From Anabaena sp. FACHB-1237 (lineage in GTDB: Bacteria > Cyanobacteriota > Cyanobacteriia > Cyanobacteriales > Nostocaceae), in the NCBI RefSeq assembly GCF_014696225.1, contig NZ_JACJPV010000009.1, positions 86,667 to 150,666 of the forward strand: a stretch of DNA of 64,000 nucleotides, given 5' to 3'. The position numbers were made by a program, and so were the translations under genes. Positions 33,676-43,019 of this stretch are shown here, in pieces. Every line of letters begins with the position of its first letter. Positions within the stretch are counted from its first letter, which is position 1. A model generated the notes under the pieces. The model ran no database searches and was not told where the DNA came from. It saw only the letters and a program-made list of their open reading frames with translations.

Positions 33676-35169
33676 TTAATCTTCCTCTATTCCTGGTCTG
33701 TTAATTGTAGCTGGTTTTGAGTTCCAAGGTGCAACTAAGGGTAATAATAACAGTCCTGGGAGTGCTGCTACCATAGACAGAAGAAAAAATGTCGGCCAGC
33801 CAGTTACTTTAGCCCAGTTTCCTGCCGGTGCAGACAGTACGTCTCTACTTAAGGCCATGAGGCTAGAAAATAGGGCAAATTGTGTGGTAGTGAAGTTTTT
33901 ACTACATAAACTCATCAAATAGGCTACGGTGACTACGGTAACTAGTCCGGCACTGGTATTTTCAATGATAATGGCGATCGCTAACATAGAGTAATCTTTG
34001 CCTATGATCGCTAGTGCATAATACCCTAAGTTGCTGAGTAATTGCAGGATACCAAATATCCAGAGGGCGCGATGAATGCCAGTTTTGGTCATGATTATCC
34101 CACCTAATATCACTCCTATGGTAGTGGCAACTAATCCAATAATATAAACTGTAGCCAATTCTTGATTATCAAATTTAATCTCTTTAGCAAATAAATTAGC
34201 AGTAATTCCTACTAAAGAATCTCCTAATTTATACAAAACAATAAATAGAAGAATTAACAATGATTTAGTAATGCTAAATTTTTCTAAAAAGATTTGTAAT
34301 GGTAAAATTACAGCTTCTTGTAATGTGTGAGGTGTGATATTTTCTTGATTTTCATTTAGTTGAGGTTTAGGTAAAATAATTGAGGCACTAATCCAAAATA
34401 TTAATAATCCACCTAAGATCCAATAAAATACTTTTAAAGGTATATATTCAGAAATTACACCACCAACTAAACCAGTAATTACGGTAATAATAACTAAAAG
34501 AAATATAACATCTTTTATTGGTAAAGATGTGTTATTTGTTGATGTAGAGTTATGTTCTATTTGTGGTTCTGAGGCAATAAAAAAAGTGGTAGCTACACCA
34601 ATTAACATAAATCCTGCCATGAATAAATAAACTATATTCCAAGGCAAAAAACCTGCTAACCATGCAGCTAAGGAAAAGGCAATAAATAGGGCAATACGAT
34701 AACCTAAAACCCACAAAGATGCACCTGTTTCAAATTCCAAGGGTTTTAAAATTTCTGTGCGGTAGGCATCACCAGCAATATCTTGAGTGGCACTTAAAAA
34801 AGCAATTATAAAGGATGTAATTGCTAAGGTCATTAATACTTGTGTATTTTGATTTGGTTGTTGCAATGCCATTGCTACAATAGCTATAACTAAACCAATT
34901 TGAGTTAAAAATAACCATCCTCTTCTTCCTCCTAAAAATGGTGGAGAAAATCTATCAATTAAAGGCGACCAGATAAATTTTAAGGAATATGGTAAACTAA
35001 CTAAGCCAAATAGGGTAATTTTAGCAACGTCTACATTGGCATCTTTCATCCATAATTGTAGGGTACGGGTCGTGAGAAATAAAGGTAGACCGGATGCAAA
35101 TCCTAATAATAACAACCCTGCCATTTTTCGGTTTTGAAATGCCTGTTTTAATGCTTGAATTTCGTTCAT
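33676..35169 (-). CDS. MFS transporter, AmpG-like
   Basis: 497 residues, about 12 to 14 membrane helices. The start of the first helix GLLLLGFASGLPLFLTTRTLQLWM and the second-loop pattern SLPYSLKFIWSPLIDRFSPPFLGGRRGWLFLTQ are the AmpG signature (muropeptide permease, importing anhydromuropeptides). The middle loop is longer than in E. coli AmpG. I start at ATG 35169 (MNEIQALKQAF); a TTG at 35181 is the longer option. It lies just 33 bases after dndE on the same strand, so it may be read from the dnd transcript. A link with lytic transglycosylase products (mltA is in this window) is plausible but not shown. Confidence 0.82.
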   Translation of the reverse strand: MNEIQALKQAFQNRKMAGLLLLGFASGLPLFLTTRTLQLWMKDANVDVAKITLFGLVSLPYSLKFIWSPLIDRFSPPFLGGRRGWLFLTQIGLVIAIVAMALQQPNQNTQVLMTLAITSFIIAFLSATQDIAGDAYRTEILKPLEFETGASLWVLGYRIALFIAFSLAAWLAGFLPWNIVYLFMAGFMLIGVATTFFIASEPQIEHNSTSTNNTSLPIKDVIFLLVIITVITGLVGGVISEYIPLKVFYWILGGLLIFWISASIILPKPQLNENQENITPHTLQEAVILPLQIFLEKFSITKSLLILLFIVLYKLGDSLVGITANLFAKEIKFDNQELATVYIIGLVATTIGVILGGIIMTKTGIHRALWIFGILQLLSNLGYYALAIIGKDYSMLAIAIIIENTSAGLVTVVTVAYLMSLCSKNFTTTQFALFSSLMALSRDVLSAPAGNWAKVTGWPTFFLLSMVAALPGLLLLPLVAPWNSKPATINRPGIEED

Positions 35170-35202
35170 TTTAATTGGCAAAAATTTGTGAATTCAGGAA
35201 GA

Positions 35203-35592
35203 TTATAGTTTCTTTGTAGCCATTTCTATTAGATCTTCAATTTTCTTGATGTTAGCATCTCCAGCTAAGTATCCTATACCTCGATGTAAGTGTAATCTAA
35301 ATTGAGTTATCAGGGTTTCTCTGTTGATATCTAGCCCATCATTATGACAGCGTTGTTTTAATGCTAAAAGGAAAATATCGCCCATTTCTCCTGCAAATAC
35401 GCGCCATGTCATTTCTACGTTGCTATCTTGGGGAATGGGTACGGATGTGGGTGGGGTCGGTTCAGCTAAGGAACGACAAAATGCCCAACGACATAGTATA
35501 TTCCACTGTTCTATATCTGTGTTACGTTTGAGTTTTAAGAGTTGATCTTTGGCGGTTTGAGATAGACGAATGCGTTCTATTGGAGATTCCAT
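35203..35592 (-). CDS. dndE: DNA sulfur modification protein DndE
   Basis: 129 residues. The pattern IERIRLSQTAKDQLLKLKRNTDIEQWNILCRWAFCRSL and the C-terminal LHLHRGIGYLAG match DndE. It is a small helical protein that binds nicked DNA and is needed for phosphorothioation, the replacement of a non-bridging phosphate oxygen by sulfur. It is last in the minus-strand series dndC-(Uma2)-dndD-dndE, about 80 bases after dndD. Length agrees with the family. I am confident from sequence plus context. Confidence 0.88.
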   Translation of the reverse strand: MESPIERIRLSQTAKDQLLKLKRNTDIEQWNILCRWAFCRSLAEPTPPTSVPIPQDSNVEMTWRVFAGEMGDIFLLALKQRCHNDGLDINRETLITQFRLHLHRGIGYLAGDANIKKIEDLIEMATKKL

Positions 35593-35673
35593 GATTTTGG
35601 TAGTATGTAGAAGAATATGATTTTATTTCACGCACAGACCCAGAGTCTCGGAGTTTTATCTTAATTTAGTCAA

Positions 35674-37662
35674 CTATTGCCAAAAGTATCCATCTTGAAT
35701 TGTTGTTTCTCTTTTTCCAGGATGGTATTTTAATAGGTATTGACGGGCGATCGCTTCTGTTTCTGTTAAGTTTTGATATTCTTTTTGTCCTATTTCTGTA
35801 TCTGTGGATAGGAGAATTACTTGATGACTTGCTGAGGGAAAATAGCGTTCTACAAGGTTATTTCTATGGGATGAATCTAATCTTCCCAAAGGTGTATCTA
35901 TGGCTACTGGAAGGCGTTTCCCTGATACTTTTGCTAGTCCCCAAAGGAAAGCGATCGCTAATAATTGTTTTTCTCCTGCTGATAGGCGATGTTTAGCAAC
36001 TGGTTTACCATTAAAATCATATAATGATAGTCTAAATGTTTTCTCATCAATAGCTATTCTATAAACTAAATCTGATTTATGTAGTAAATAAAGAAAACAG
36101 TTTTTAACTTCGTCTTCTAATTTATTCAATTTCCTTAAAGTCAATCTTTCTCTAAATATTTTTAACGTATTTTGTACCTCGGTTGCTGCATTAATTAAAT
36201 GTTCATTACTTTCATGTTTAAGATTTGCTACTGTATAACTATTTAATTCTTTCTTAGTTTGATTAATTTTTATTTCTAATTCTTGTAAATTTTGCTTATG
36301 AAGTTCTACTTTACTCTGCATTTTACTATGTCTATTACGCCATATTTCCATTGTATTTTTTAACTTTGTATATTCTTCTGGTGTTGCGGCGGTTTGCATT
36401 TGTCTTTCTAATCTAAACATTTCCTCTTGATAATTACTTAATTCTAATAATTGTTTTTGGGCAGTATTTTGGCAAGTTTTCAGACGATACATTAAATTAT
36501 CAAGTAAGGTTAAACTTTCTTCATCTGCATTTAACCAAGTTATTTCTTTGGATGAATTAGCTGTATATAATTTTTCGATATCTTCTGCTAAAAAATATTG
36601 AATATTTGTTAATTTTTCTAATTCAATATCTAATGTATTTAACCAATTAATTAATCTTTGATCTCTAGCAATTAAAACATCTTTAGCTAATTGCATTTGT
36701 TGAGTGCGAAATTCTTTTTCAACTTGATGTTGTACTTGAGATAATAAATTAGGAATTAAAGCTAAAGGTAACACATCTGCTGCTAAATCACATAAGGATT
36801 TACGAGTATTTTCAATAATTTTAGTTTTCTCTTCTTTTTGGTTATCTAATTGACTGCGTTCTGAAGCAATTTTTCCACCTTCAGAAATAAATTTATTTAA
36901 AGCATCATCAGATTTAGTTTTTAATTCTGTTAGTTCATTATTTAGAGATTCTAATTGATTTGTTAAATCATCATAAGTTTCTTGTTGTTTTGCTAAACGA
37001 GATTCAATTTCTTCCAATTTAGCTAAATCTTGACTATCAGCATTTTCTTTCTTTTTACGATTAATTAATATTTCTAAATCTATAGCTAATTTATCAGCTA
37101 ATTCTAATCCTAAAAGTGCATTAATAGCATCAACTACAATGGGAGGAGGAGTTTCTTGTTCTGCTAATTCTTTAACTTGTTCTCCATCAAATAGAAATAA
37201 ATTAGAAATACCTAAAGGTAAGATATTTTCTATATATTCATCCCAAATATTAGCTAAGGAGTCTGGCCAAGTTTCATCTTCTCCTAAAATACCTAAAGAG
37301 TCTTTACCATCTTTAGGGTTTTTTTCCCAAGTTCTGACGATGCGATATTGAATGGGTTTATCATCTTCAATATGTTCAAAAACTAATTCAATTCTGGTTT
37401 TTTCTATGGGGTTAGCTTTGCTATTGACGCATTGAGTTAAAAAATCACTATAACTGAGATTTCCTCTGGTGGAACATTGGGCGCGTGGTCCATATAAAGC
37501 TAGACGAATTGCATCCATAAGGGTGGTTTTTCCGCCTCCATTCATACCTCCTAAAAGGATAATTGGGCGGTGATTATCTTCATCAATTCTAGGGTTGAGA
37601 TTGATGACTTGTCTACCAGCGTAAGGTCCGAAGTTTTGCAGAACTAATTCTAGGAATATCAT
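35674..37662 (-). CDS. dndD: DNA sulfur modification protein DndD (SMC-like ATPase)
   Basis: 662 residues from ATG 37662. Walker A GGMNGGGKTTLMDAIRLALYGPRA (residues 38-47 core), a long central coiled coil (about 215-530, KLEEIESRLAKQQETYDDL...), ABC signature RLSAGEKQLLAIAFLWGL and Walker B LPVAIDTPLGRLDSSHR. The DGEQVKELAE segment after FLFDGEQ is typical of DndD. DndD hydrolyses ATP and probably nicks or opens DNA during sulfur insertion. The frame extends upstream to 37731, but that part overlaps AT-rich repeat spacer and lacks a ribosome binding site. HIP1 sites are present in the 3' part. A Uma2 gene lies between dndC and this gene. Confidence 0.93.
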   Translation of the reverse strand: MIFLELVLQNFGPYAGRQVINLNPRIDEDNHRPIILLGGMNGGGKTTLMDAIRLALYGPRAQCSTRGNLSYSDFLTQCVNSKANPIEKTRIELVFEHIEDDKPIQYRIVRTWEKNPKDGKDSLGILGEDETWPDSLANIWDEYIENILPLGISNLFLFDGEQVKELAEQETPPPIVVDAINALLGLELADKLAIDLEILINRKKKENADSQDLAKLEEIESRLAKQQETYDDLTNQLESLNNELTELKTKSDDALNKFISEGGKIASERSQLDNQKEEKTKIIENTRKSLCDLAADVLPLALIPNLLSQVQHQVEKEFRTQQMQLAKDVLIARDQRLINWLNTLDIELEKLTNIQYFLAEDIEKLYTANSSKEITWLNADEESLTLLDNLMYRLKTCQNTAQKQLLELSNYQEEMFRLERQMQTAATPEEYTKLKNTMEIWRNRHSKMQSKVELHKQNLQELEIKINQTKKELNSYTVANLKHESNEHLINAATEVQNTLKIFRERLTLRKLNKLEDEVKNCFLYLLHKSDLVYRIAIDEKTFRLSLYDFNGKPVAKHRLSAGEKQLLAIAFLWGLAKVSGKRLPVAIDTPLGRLDSSHRNNLVERYFPSASHQVILLSTDTEIGQKEYQNLTETEAIARQYLLKYHPGKRETTIQDGYFWQ

Positions 37663-37696
37663 GGTTGTTAAATAATTGATAATTGACAATTGATAG

Positions 37697-38320
37697 TTAA
37701 TTTCTTTGTTTACCGATTTGGAAAATCTCATCAGCAGTTAAATTTAAGTTAGGAAATGTGGAAGAAATCAAAACATCATTACCCGTAAATTGAGTTAGTT
37801 GATATTCACCTTCAACCAAGTTATAAATAGATATAGTTGGTTGTTTAGGATTACCAATATATCTTCTACCTCCTAAAGCTAAATAATCAGCAATCCAATA
37901 TTCAGGAATACCTAATTTTTCATATTCTGCCAATTTGGTTAAATAGTCATCTTGCCAATTTTTACTCACTACTTCAATGATTAAACGTACTGTTTTACCT
38001 TGAGTAATTGTAGAATCTTTATTCCATAATGGTTCATTATTAATAGCATCCCAATCTAAGACAATGACATCAGGATTATAACCAGATTTTGCAGAATCTA
38101 CAGGTTTAACAATACATTGTCGGGGAATAAAATAAGGGAGATTATTTTGTTCAATTTGTACTGCTAATTTTAATCCTAAAAATCCTCCTACTTGTTCATG
38201 AGTTCCCGTTGGTTGCATTTCAATAATTACTCCATCATGTAATTCAAATTTCCCATAGCCATCTGGATACCACTCGGAAAATTGTTCTAAGTCTATTAAT
38301 TCGGTTAATGTTTGTAACAT
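37697..38320 (-). CDS. Uma2-family putative endonuclease inside the dnd operon
   Basis: 207 residues of the Uma2 (formerly DUF820) PD-(D/E)xK fold: YNPDVIVLDWD (metal-binding Asp), VRLIIEVVSKNWQDDY (E..K-like) and KLAEYEKLGIPEYWIADYLA. These are abundant in cyanobacteria, often in dozens per genome; biochemical roles are unproven. Its ATG lies only 3 bases after the dndC stop codon, so it is translationally coupled to dndC, and its end is 34 bases from dndD. Insertion of this gene splits the usual dndC-dndD pair. Catalytic residues appear intact. Confidence 0.85.
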   Translation of the reverse strand: MLQTLTELIDLEQFSEWYPDGYGKFELHDGVIIEMQPTGTHEQVGGFLGLKLAVQIEQNNLPYFIPRQCIVKPVDSAKSGYNPDVIVLDWDAINNEPLWNKDSTITQGKTVRLIIEVVSKNWQDDYLTKLAEYEKLGIPEYWIADYLALGGRRYIGNPKQPTISIYNLVEGEYQLTQFTGNDVLISSTFPNLNLTADEIFQIGKQRN

Positions 38321-38323
38321 CTT

Positions 38324-39943
38324 TTATTCTTCCTTTTTCTGAAATTTCATACGGGCAAAGTTTTCTGGTTTATTCTCTGGTTGACTTTCTTCCTTTTTTG
38401 ATGCTGCATCTAACTTTAATTGTTTAAATGCTTCCCTAATTTTGGCTACATCTCCATCACTAGCAGCTTGTCGTAAATCCCGTTTTAAATGGGCATTTCT
38501 AATAGCATCTTCTTGAGATCGGGAACTTGTATCAAAGCATTTTTCTAAACTCTCAAAAATACCAATACGTCGCGCTTTCTTTTTAAATTGTCTTTCTGTA
38601 TCTAACAGTTTTGACATTAATTCTAGGCGCATTCCGTCACCATCACATATTTCTTCTAATATTTGCCATTCATCACTACCAAGTAAACTATAATCTGATC
38701 CTGGACGAGGATCTTTAAATTTTTCTCCTGTCACTTCTTGATAAATACGGGGTAAACTATCATCAAATTCGTGTTTTTCTTCTAACCATATTCTTCTAAT
38801 TTCACTCAATTCTTCTATGGAAATTAGGGTAATATCCCGCATATTTTCCGGTGCTGTTTGACGCATTTCTGTTTGTGCTGTTAGGAGTTTTCTTAACCAA
38901 TATTCTCGCCAATATTTTGTATATGGTCCCGGTACTGGTTCAATAGAAGTTTCACCTTTAATATCACGTTCAAATAATTGAACTTGCCCCCACATCCGGC
39001 GAAAGTCCCTTTTATCTCTATCATCTCTAATATCTAATTCATTACGCATATCTAATAGAGGTTGCATCCATTCTTTTTCTTCATCATTTTGAATCATTGC
39101 CTCCATAGATTTATCTTTATTTACTAATGTACAAACCCAACATCCAAAACGTGAATCACCACAGCTACGAGTAGAACTATCAATAACTAAAGGACATTCA
39201 TTATCTGCTGTTGCTCCTCGATACATATTAAATAAATCTTTATTGCTATATTCCCAAGGATTTTGATATTGATTTAAGTAAATCCAAACTTCATCAGTAC
39301 GCCAATCTTCAAGAGGCGTATAAACTAAAGAATTTGGTAAACTTGCATTTGGACTTAACCTATCTCTTACTCTACCAACTTGATGTTTTCTCATAGTAGC
39401 TGCACGAGTAGCACTTTCTGCTTTTCGTGTACCTAAAACAATAATAGTTTCTCCATTAGCTCTTACTATTTGACGAATAAATTGATTAGCAGGATTAATC
39501 TTTAAACGCGAAGTACACCAGCGAAATTGATGACGAGGTGCAGGATATCCTTTACCAATTAAATTTACCCAAAAAGAATCTTCTGTTATTGGTTGTAATA
39601 AATGTGGTTTTATTGGCATTGCTTGTGTTTCTGCGGCAATTTCCATGTGTTTTAATGAAGTACGTACCCAACCAGAAACATAAGGATTTTCTACACCTGT
39701 ATCTGTGGTAATTACATGAATAGTTTTAGTTCTTTTTTCTGGAGGTAATTCAGAAATGGCATTCCAAATAAGCTGTAAAGTAGCTGTACTGTCTTTACCA
39801 CCAGAATAACCCACAACCCAAGGAATAGCATCTAAACAATATAAATCTTGAATTTCTTTACTCAGTGCTTTAATATCTTCTATAAATTCTGCTACAGTAC
39901 GATTTTCTGAAGTCTGTATTTCTGGTTGTTGCGCTGTAGTCAT
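38324..39943 (-). CDS. dndC: DNA phosphorothioation protein DndC (PAPS reductase-like ATP pyrophosphatase)
   Basis: 539 residues from ATG 39943. PP-loop SGGKDS (residues 47-52, in WVVGYSGGKDSTATLQLIW), then ITTDTGVENPYV and a Cys cluster NECPLV...SCGDSRFGCWVCTLV that binds a 4Fe-4S centre. It matches DndC, which activates the DNA backbone or sulfur carrier for sulfur insertion. The C-terminal 60 residues are charged and Gln/Glu/Lys-rich. AGCAGG sits 8 bases before the ATG; a longer TTG start at 39973 is unlikely. It is first of the minus-strand dnd operon, with its promoter shared divergently with dndB. No dndA (cysteine desulfurase) is nearby, so a housekeeping IscS/SufS must supply sulfur. 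Confidence 0.95.
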   Translation of the reverse strand: MTTAQQPEIQTSENRTVAEFIEDIKALSKEIQDLYCLDAIPWVVGYSGGKDSTATLQLIWNAISELPPEKRTKTIHVITTDTGVENPYVSGWVRTSLKHMEIAAETQAMPIKPHLLQPITEDSFWVNLIGKGYPAPRHQFRWCTSRLKINPANQFIRQIVRANGETIIVLGTRKAESATRAATMRKHQVGRVRDRLSPNASLPNSLVYTPLEDWRTDEVWIYLNQYQNPWEYSNKDLFNMYRGATADNECPLVIDSSTRSCGDSRFGCWVCTLVNKDKSMEAMIQNDEEKEWMQPLLDMRNELDIRDDRDKRDFRRMWGQVQLFERDIKGETSIEPVPGPYTKYWREYWLRKLLTAQTEMRQTAPENMRDITLISIEELSEIRRIWLEEKHEFDDSLPRIYQEVTGEKFKDPRPGSDYSLLGSDEWQILEEICDGDGMRLELMSKLLDTERQFKKKARRIGIFESLEKCFDTSSRSQEDAIRNAHLKRDLRQAASDGDVAKIREAFKQLKLDAASKKEESQPENKPENFARMKFQKKEE

Positions 39944-39990
39944 GATTTGATACCTGCTAATATATGGATGCAACCGGATTTTTGCTTAAT

Positions 39991-40076
39991 ATAAGTCAAA
40001 GTACAGGAAACTAATTATACTCAGTGAATTGTTTTTAAGTTTCCCAAACACTTTTTAAAAACTATACTTTGATTAT
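39991..40076. promoter_or_regulatory. Divergent dndC/dndB promoter region with distant inverted repeat
   Basis: The 190-bp gap between the divergent dndC and dndB starts contains ATAAGTCAAAGTA (39991-40003) and its near-complement TACTTTGATTAT (40065-40076), about 73 bp centre to centre. A TATAAT on minus (40014-40019) and a TATACT on plus (40063-40068) are possible -10 boxes. In other species DndB represses dnd transcription, so a DndB operator is a reasonable reading; it is inference only. Confidence 0.4.
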
Positions 40077-40133
40077 GCCATTTTTAGCAACAGTCAACTA
40101 TTCCATCTCACCATTAATTTTTAAAAACTAACC

Positions 40134-41726
40134 ATGACTGATAATACATCTGAACTAAAGGGTAATATTTCGCAACAGTACCCAGAAAATGCTAACGAAG
40201 AAACGTTATCTTTATTACTAAATAAATTTTTAGGTCAAAAAGACTATATTCTTGTCCAAGAAACTGAAATGGGTGGTATAAAGTCCTATGTGGGTTCTGT
40301 CACTTTAGAATGGTTTGCAAATAGAGTTAATTATGCTTCATCTTTACCTCTACTTAAACATAAGTACAACTCAGAAACACAAAATATTGAAATTGATGCC
40401 GATAGTATTGATGAAGTTCAACAACGTCCTTTAGATTGGTCGCGTCAAGGAGCGTTAGTTCAATATTTAGCAGCTAGAAAAAACCATAAGTTTCCACCAG
40501 TTTTAGTGGTAATTAATCAATCTTGGGTCGACGAATCTAAAGCGGAACAGTGGGATAATCATGGTTATGCTAAACAATCTACTATGGATTTTATTCCTTT
40601 AAATAAAAATGGTGAAGTGGGTTTACTCAATGTTGCTGAAGATAATGTGAGTATTTATGCTTTGGATGGTCAACATCGTTTAATGGGAGTACAGGGTTTA
40701 TTGCAGTTAATTAAAAATGGTAATTTGCAACGTTACAAAAAGGATAAAACTCCTATTAATAGTTTTATTACTATATCGGAATTAGTAGATAATTATCAGG
40801 TAGATATTAATAATTTGAAAAATTTACCCCAGGAAAAAATCGGCATTGAGTTTATTTGTGCAGTTAATAAAGGTGAAAATTATACAGCAGCAAAACAACG
40901 AATTAGGTCTATTTTTGTTCATGTAAATTTGATGGCTGCACCTTTAACTAAGGGACAATTAACACAGTTAAATGAAGATGATGGTTTTGCCATTGTAGCC
41001 CGCAAAATTGCGGTGAATCATCCACTTTTAGCAGAGAAGAATGGGCGGAAACAGCGTGTAAATTGGAATAGTACAACGGTAGCAATTAATTCTACTGTTT
41101 TAACTACTTTGCAAGCGTTACAGGATATGTCAAACCAATATTTAGGGCAGAAATTTTCCCATTGGAAACCTTTGGAAAAGGGGTTAATTCCTATGCGGCC
41201 AGAAGAACATGAATTACAGGAAGGAATTGAAGATTTTACGGAGTTATTTGATAATTTATCGAGTCTTCCCAGTTATAAAGTTTTAGAACATGAAGACACA
41301 CCTGTTTTGAGACGTTTTAGTTTTGAAAAAGGAGGAGGAGAAGGTAATATGTTATTTCGTCCTGTGTCTCAAGTTGCTTTAGCGCAGGCTTTAGGAATTT
41401 TGATTTTTAGAAAAGGTTTTGATTTAGAAGATGTTTTTAAGAAGTTAAGAAAATTTGATCGTCAAGGTGGTTTTAGTGGTATGGAACATCCTCATTCTTT
41501 GTGGTATGGGGTATTATATGATCCTAATAAAAAGCGGGTACAGGTATCAGGAAAAGATTTAGCTGTGAAGTTATTAATTTATATTTTGGGGGGAATAAAT
41601 GAACAGATGGAAGTGGCTAATTTACGTAAGAGTTTAGCTAATGCTAGAAGTACAGAAGACAATACTATTGGTTTTGATGGTAGGTTGGTTAAACCCCAGG
41701 ATATAGGTTTACCAGTGATTTTGTAG
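40134..41726 (+). CDS. dndB: DndB-type DGQHR-domain protein, dnd regulator
   Basis: 530 residues, longer than classic DndB (about 370). The DGQHR motif is at residues 178-182 in ISIYALDGQHRL-like context (VSIYALDGQHRLMGVQGLL), followed by IGIEFICAVNKGENYTAAKQRIRSIFVHVN. A further domain at the end (GFSGMEHPHSLWYGVLYDPNKK...) is additional to the minimal DndB core. DGQHR proteins in dnd clusters act as transcriptional repressors and influence modification frequency. It is divergent from dndC across a 190-bp control region. It is followed by a hairpin (about 41771-41805), so it is a separate transcription unit. No HIP1 site was seen. Confidence 0.87.
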   Translation: MTDNTSELKGNISQQYPENANEETLSLLLNKFLGQKDYILVQETEMGGIKSYVGSVTLEWFANRVNYASSLPLLKHKYNSETQNIEIDADSIDEVQQRPLDWSRQGALVQYLAARKNHKFPPVLVVINQSWVDESKAEQWDNHGYAKQSTMDFIPLNKNGEVGLLNVAEDNVSIYALDGQHRLMGVQGLLQLIKNGNLQRYKKDKTPINSFITISELVDNYQVDINNLKNLPQEKIGIEFICAVNKGENYTAAKQRIRSIFVHVNLMAAPLTKGQLTQLNEDDGFAIVARKIAVNHPLLAEKNGRKQRVNWNSTTVAINSTVLTTLQALQDMSNQYLGQKFSHWKPLEKGLIPMRPEEHELQEGIEDFTELFDNLSSLPSYKVLEHEDTPVLRRFSFEKGGGEGNMLFRPVSQVALAQALGILIFRKGFDLEDVFKKLRKFDRQGGFSGMEHPHSLWYGVLYDPNKKRVQVSGKDLAVKLLIYILGGINEQMEVANLRKSLANARSTEDNTIGFDGRLVKPQDIGLPVIL

Positions 41727-41770
41727 TTGTATTTATAGCGGAAATATATATTGAATAATAAAAATATCAA

Positions 41771-41805
41771 GATACCCGACTTGTTTAAGAAGTTAGGTAT
41801 CTCAA
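41771..41805. repeat. Dispersed hairpin (AGATACCCGACTT / AAGTTAGGTATCT)
   Basis: An imperfect inverted repeat of the same family as 20593-20625 lies between the dndB stop and the convergent dnd-associated gene. It could serve as a bidirectional terminator. Confidence 0.55.
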
Positions 41806-41823
41806 CTATTTTCTTTGTTGAAT

Positions 41824-42303
41824 CTATGTTGAACTAAGAAACTTCCTTAAATCAAAATCTTCGTTTTCTTGATTTATATTCTGTTTATCAGAAATCAAAT
41901 ATAATAAAATTCTATCAGTATAATCAACAGAACCTCTTAATTCAATTCCTAAAATTTCCAAACCTCCATTAGCATACTCTTCAAAAATTTCATTACGTTG
42001 TTTTTCATATTCTTCTTCATTAGGGGATAAAATCCTAATATCTTGATTTTCTGTAAATCCAATTAATTTAATAATATTATCATACCCCATAGTGGCAAAA
42101 ATTTCTAATCTAATTGGTGCTGGTTCACGTTTAGAAATTTCCCCCAAAGGAACACGCTTATTATGTTTAACTCCTAAAGCAGCAGCAAAAACTATCACAT
42201 CAGCAAAAGTTTGAAACGGACCGTTTCCTCCATCAGTAGAGGTTAAACCCTTAACTAAATCAGCTTTATCTTTAGCAACCCTAATTCTACCAGTTTCCGC
42301 CAT
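41824..42303 (-). CDS. Dnd system-associated protein 4-like
   Basis: 159 residues from ATG 42303 (GGAAG six bases upstream). The N-terminus GRIRVAKDKADLVKGLTSTDGGNGPFQTFADVIVFAAALGVKHNKRVPL matches the family annotated as DNA phosphorothioation-associated protein 4. The rest reads DNIIKLIGFTENQDIRILSPNEEEYEKQRNEIFEEYANGGLEIL. The family occurs only beside dnd genes; its biochemical role is not known. It is convergent with dndB and heads, or belongs to, the minus-strand set running from 45986 down to 41824. Confidence 0.78.
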   Translation of the reverse strand: MAETGRIRVAKDKADLVKGLTSTDGGNGPFQTFADVIVFAAALGVKHNKRVPLGEISKREPAPIRLEIFATMGYDNIIKLIGFTENQDIRILSPNEEEYEKQRNEIFEEYANGGLEILGIELRGSVDYTDRILLYLISDKQNINQENEDFDLRKFLSST

Positions 42304-42380
42304 AATCAACTTCCATTATTAATCAAGAAATATCATATCTCAAATCAGCAAAAACATTAATTTTCTTGATAATTTGTAAT

Positions 42381-42956
42381 TTAAGTATCTTCTAATAACA
42401 TAACATTTTCATAAACCAAAGACAAAGGAAAACGAAAGTCAACACTTTTTAAATAAACTTCATCTCCTTCAATAAAAGGATGTAATTCCCATATTCCCTG
42501 ATCATTTAACCGAAAACAGTCTAAACCAATTTTTTGATAATCAATTAAAACGTATTCCTGTAAACTGGAAATAGTACGATATTTTTCAAACTTTTTACCT
42601 CTATCATAACCTTCTGTACTAGGAGAAAGTACTTCAACAATTAAACAAGGAAACTGAATAAATTTAATAGCTTGTTTATCTCTAGGATCACAACTTACCA
42701 TTACATCAGGATAATAAAATGGACCTTTTTCTGATATACCTAATTTAGCATCTGACATGAAAGTAAGACATTTACTTCCCCGTAAATGATTTTTTAATCC
42801 TGATGCTAAATTTAATGCAATGGTAGTATGAGGAATTGTTCCTCCTGTCATAGCATACGCTTCTCCATTAAAATATTCATATTTAATTTCTTGCAATTCT
42901 TCCCATTTTAAAAACTCTTGGGGACTCATATAATTTCTATTAGGAACAGCAACCAT
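42381..42956 (-). CDS. Uma2-family putative endonuclease
   Basis: 191 residues: MSPQEFLKWEELQEIKYEYFNGEAYAMTGG (typical Uma2 N-terminus), YYPDVMVSCDPRDK (metal Asp), PCLIVEVLSPSTEGYDRGKKFEKYRTI (Glu and Lys of the PD-(D/E)xK site) and LQEYVLIDYQ. The active site looks complete. It lies between the dnd-associated gene and another Uma2 gene, all on minus with small gaps (77 and 63 bases). Whether it belongs to the Dnd system or is a bystander cannot be told. Confidence 0.88.
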   Translation of the reverse strand: MVAVPNRNYMSPQEFLKWEELQEIKYEYFNGEAYAMTGGTIPHTTIALNLASGLKNHLRGSKCLTFMSDAKLGISEKGPFYYPDVMVSCDPRDKQAIKFIQFPCLIVEVLSPSTEGYDRGKKFEKYRTISSLQEYVLIDYQKIGLDCFRLNDQGIWELHPFIEGDEVYLKSVDFRFPLSLVYENVMLLEDT

Positions 42957-43019
42957 TATTTTTTACCTCTTTTTTGTTGATTGCACTATTATTACACAAT
43001 TTAACTAAAAAATCACAAC

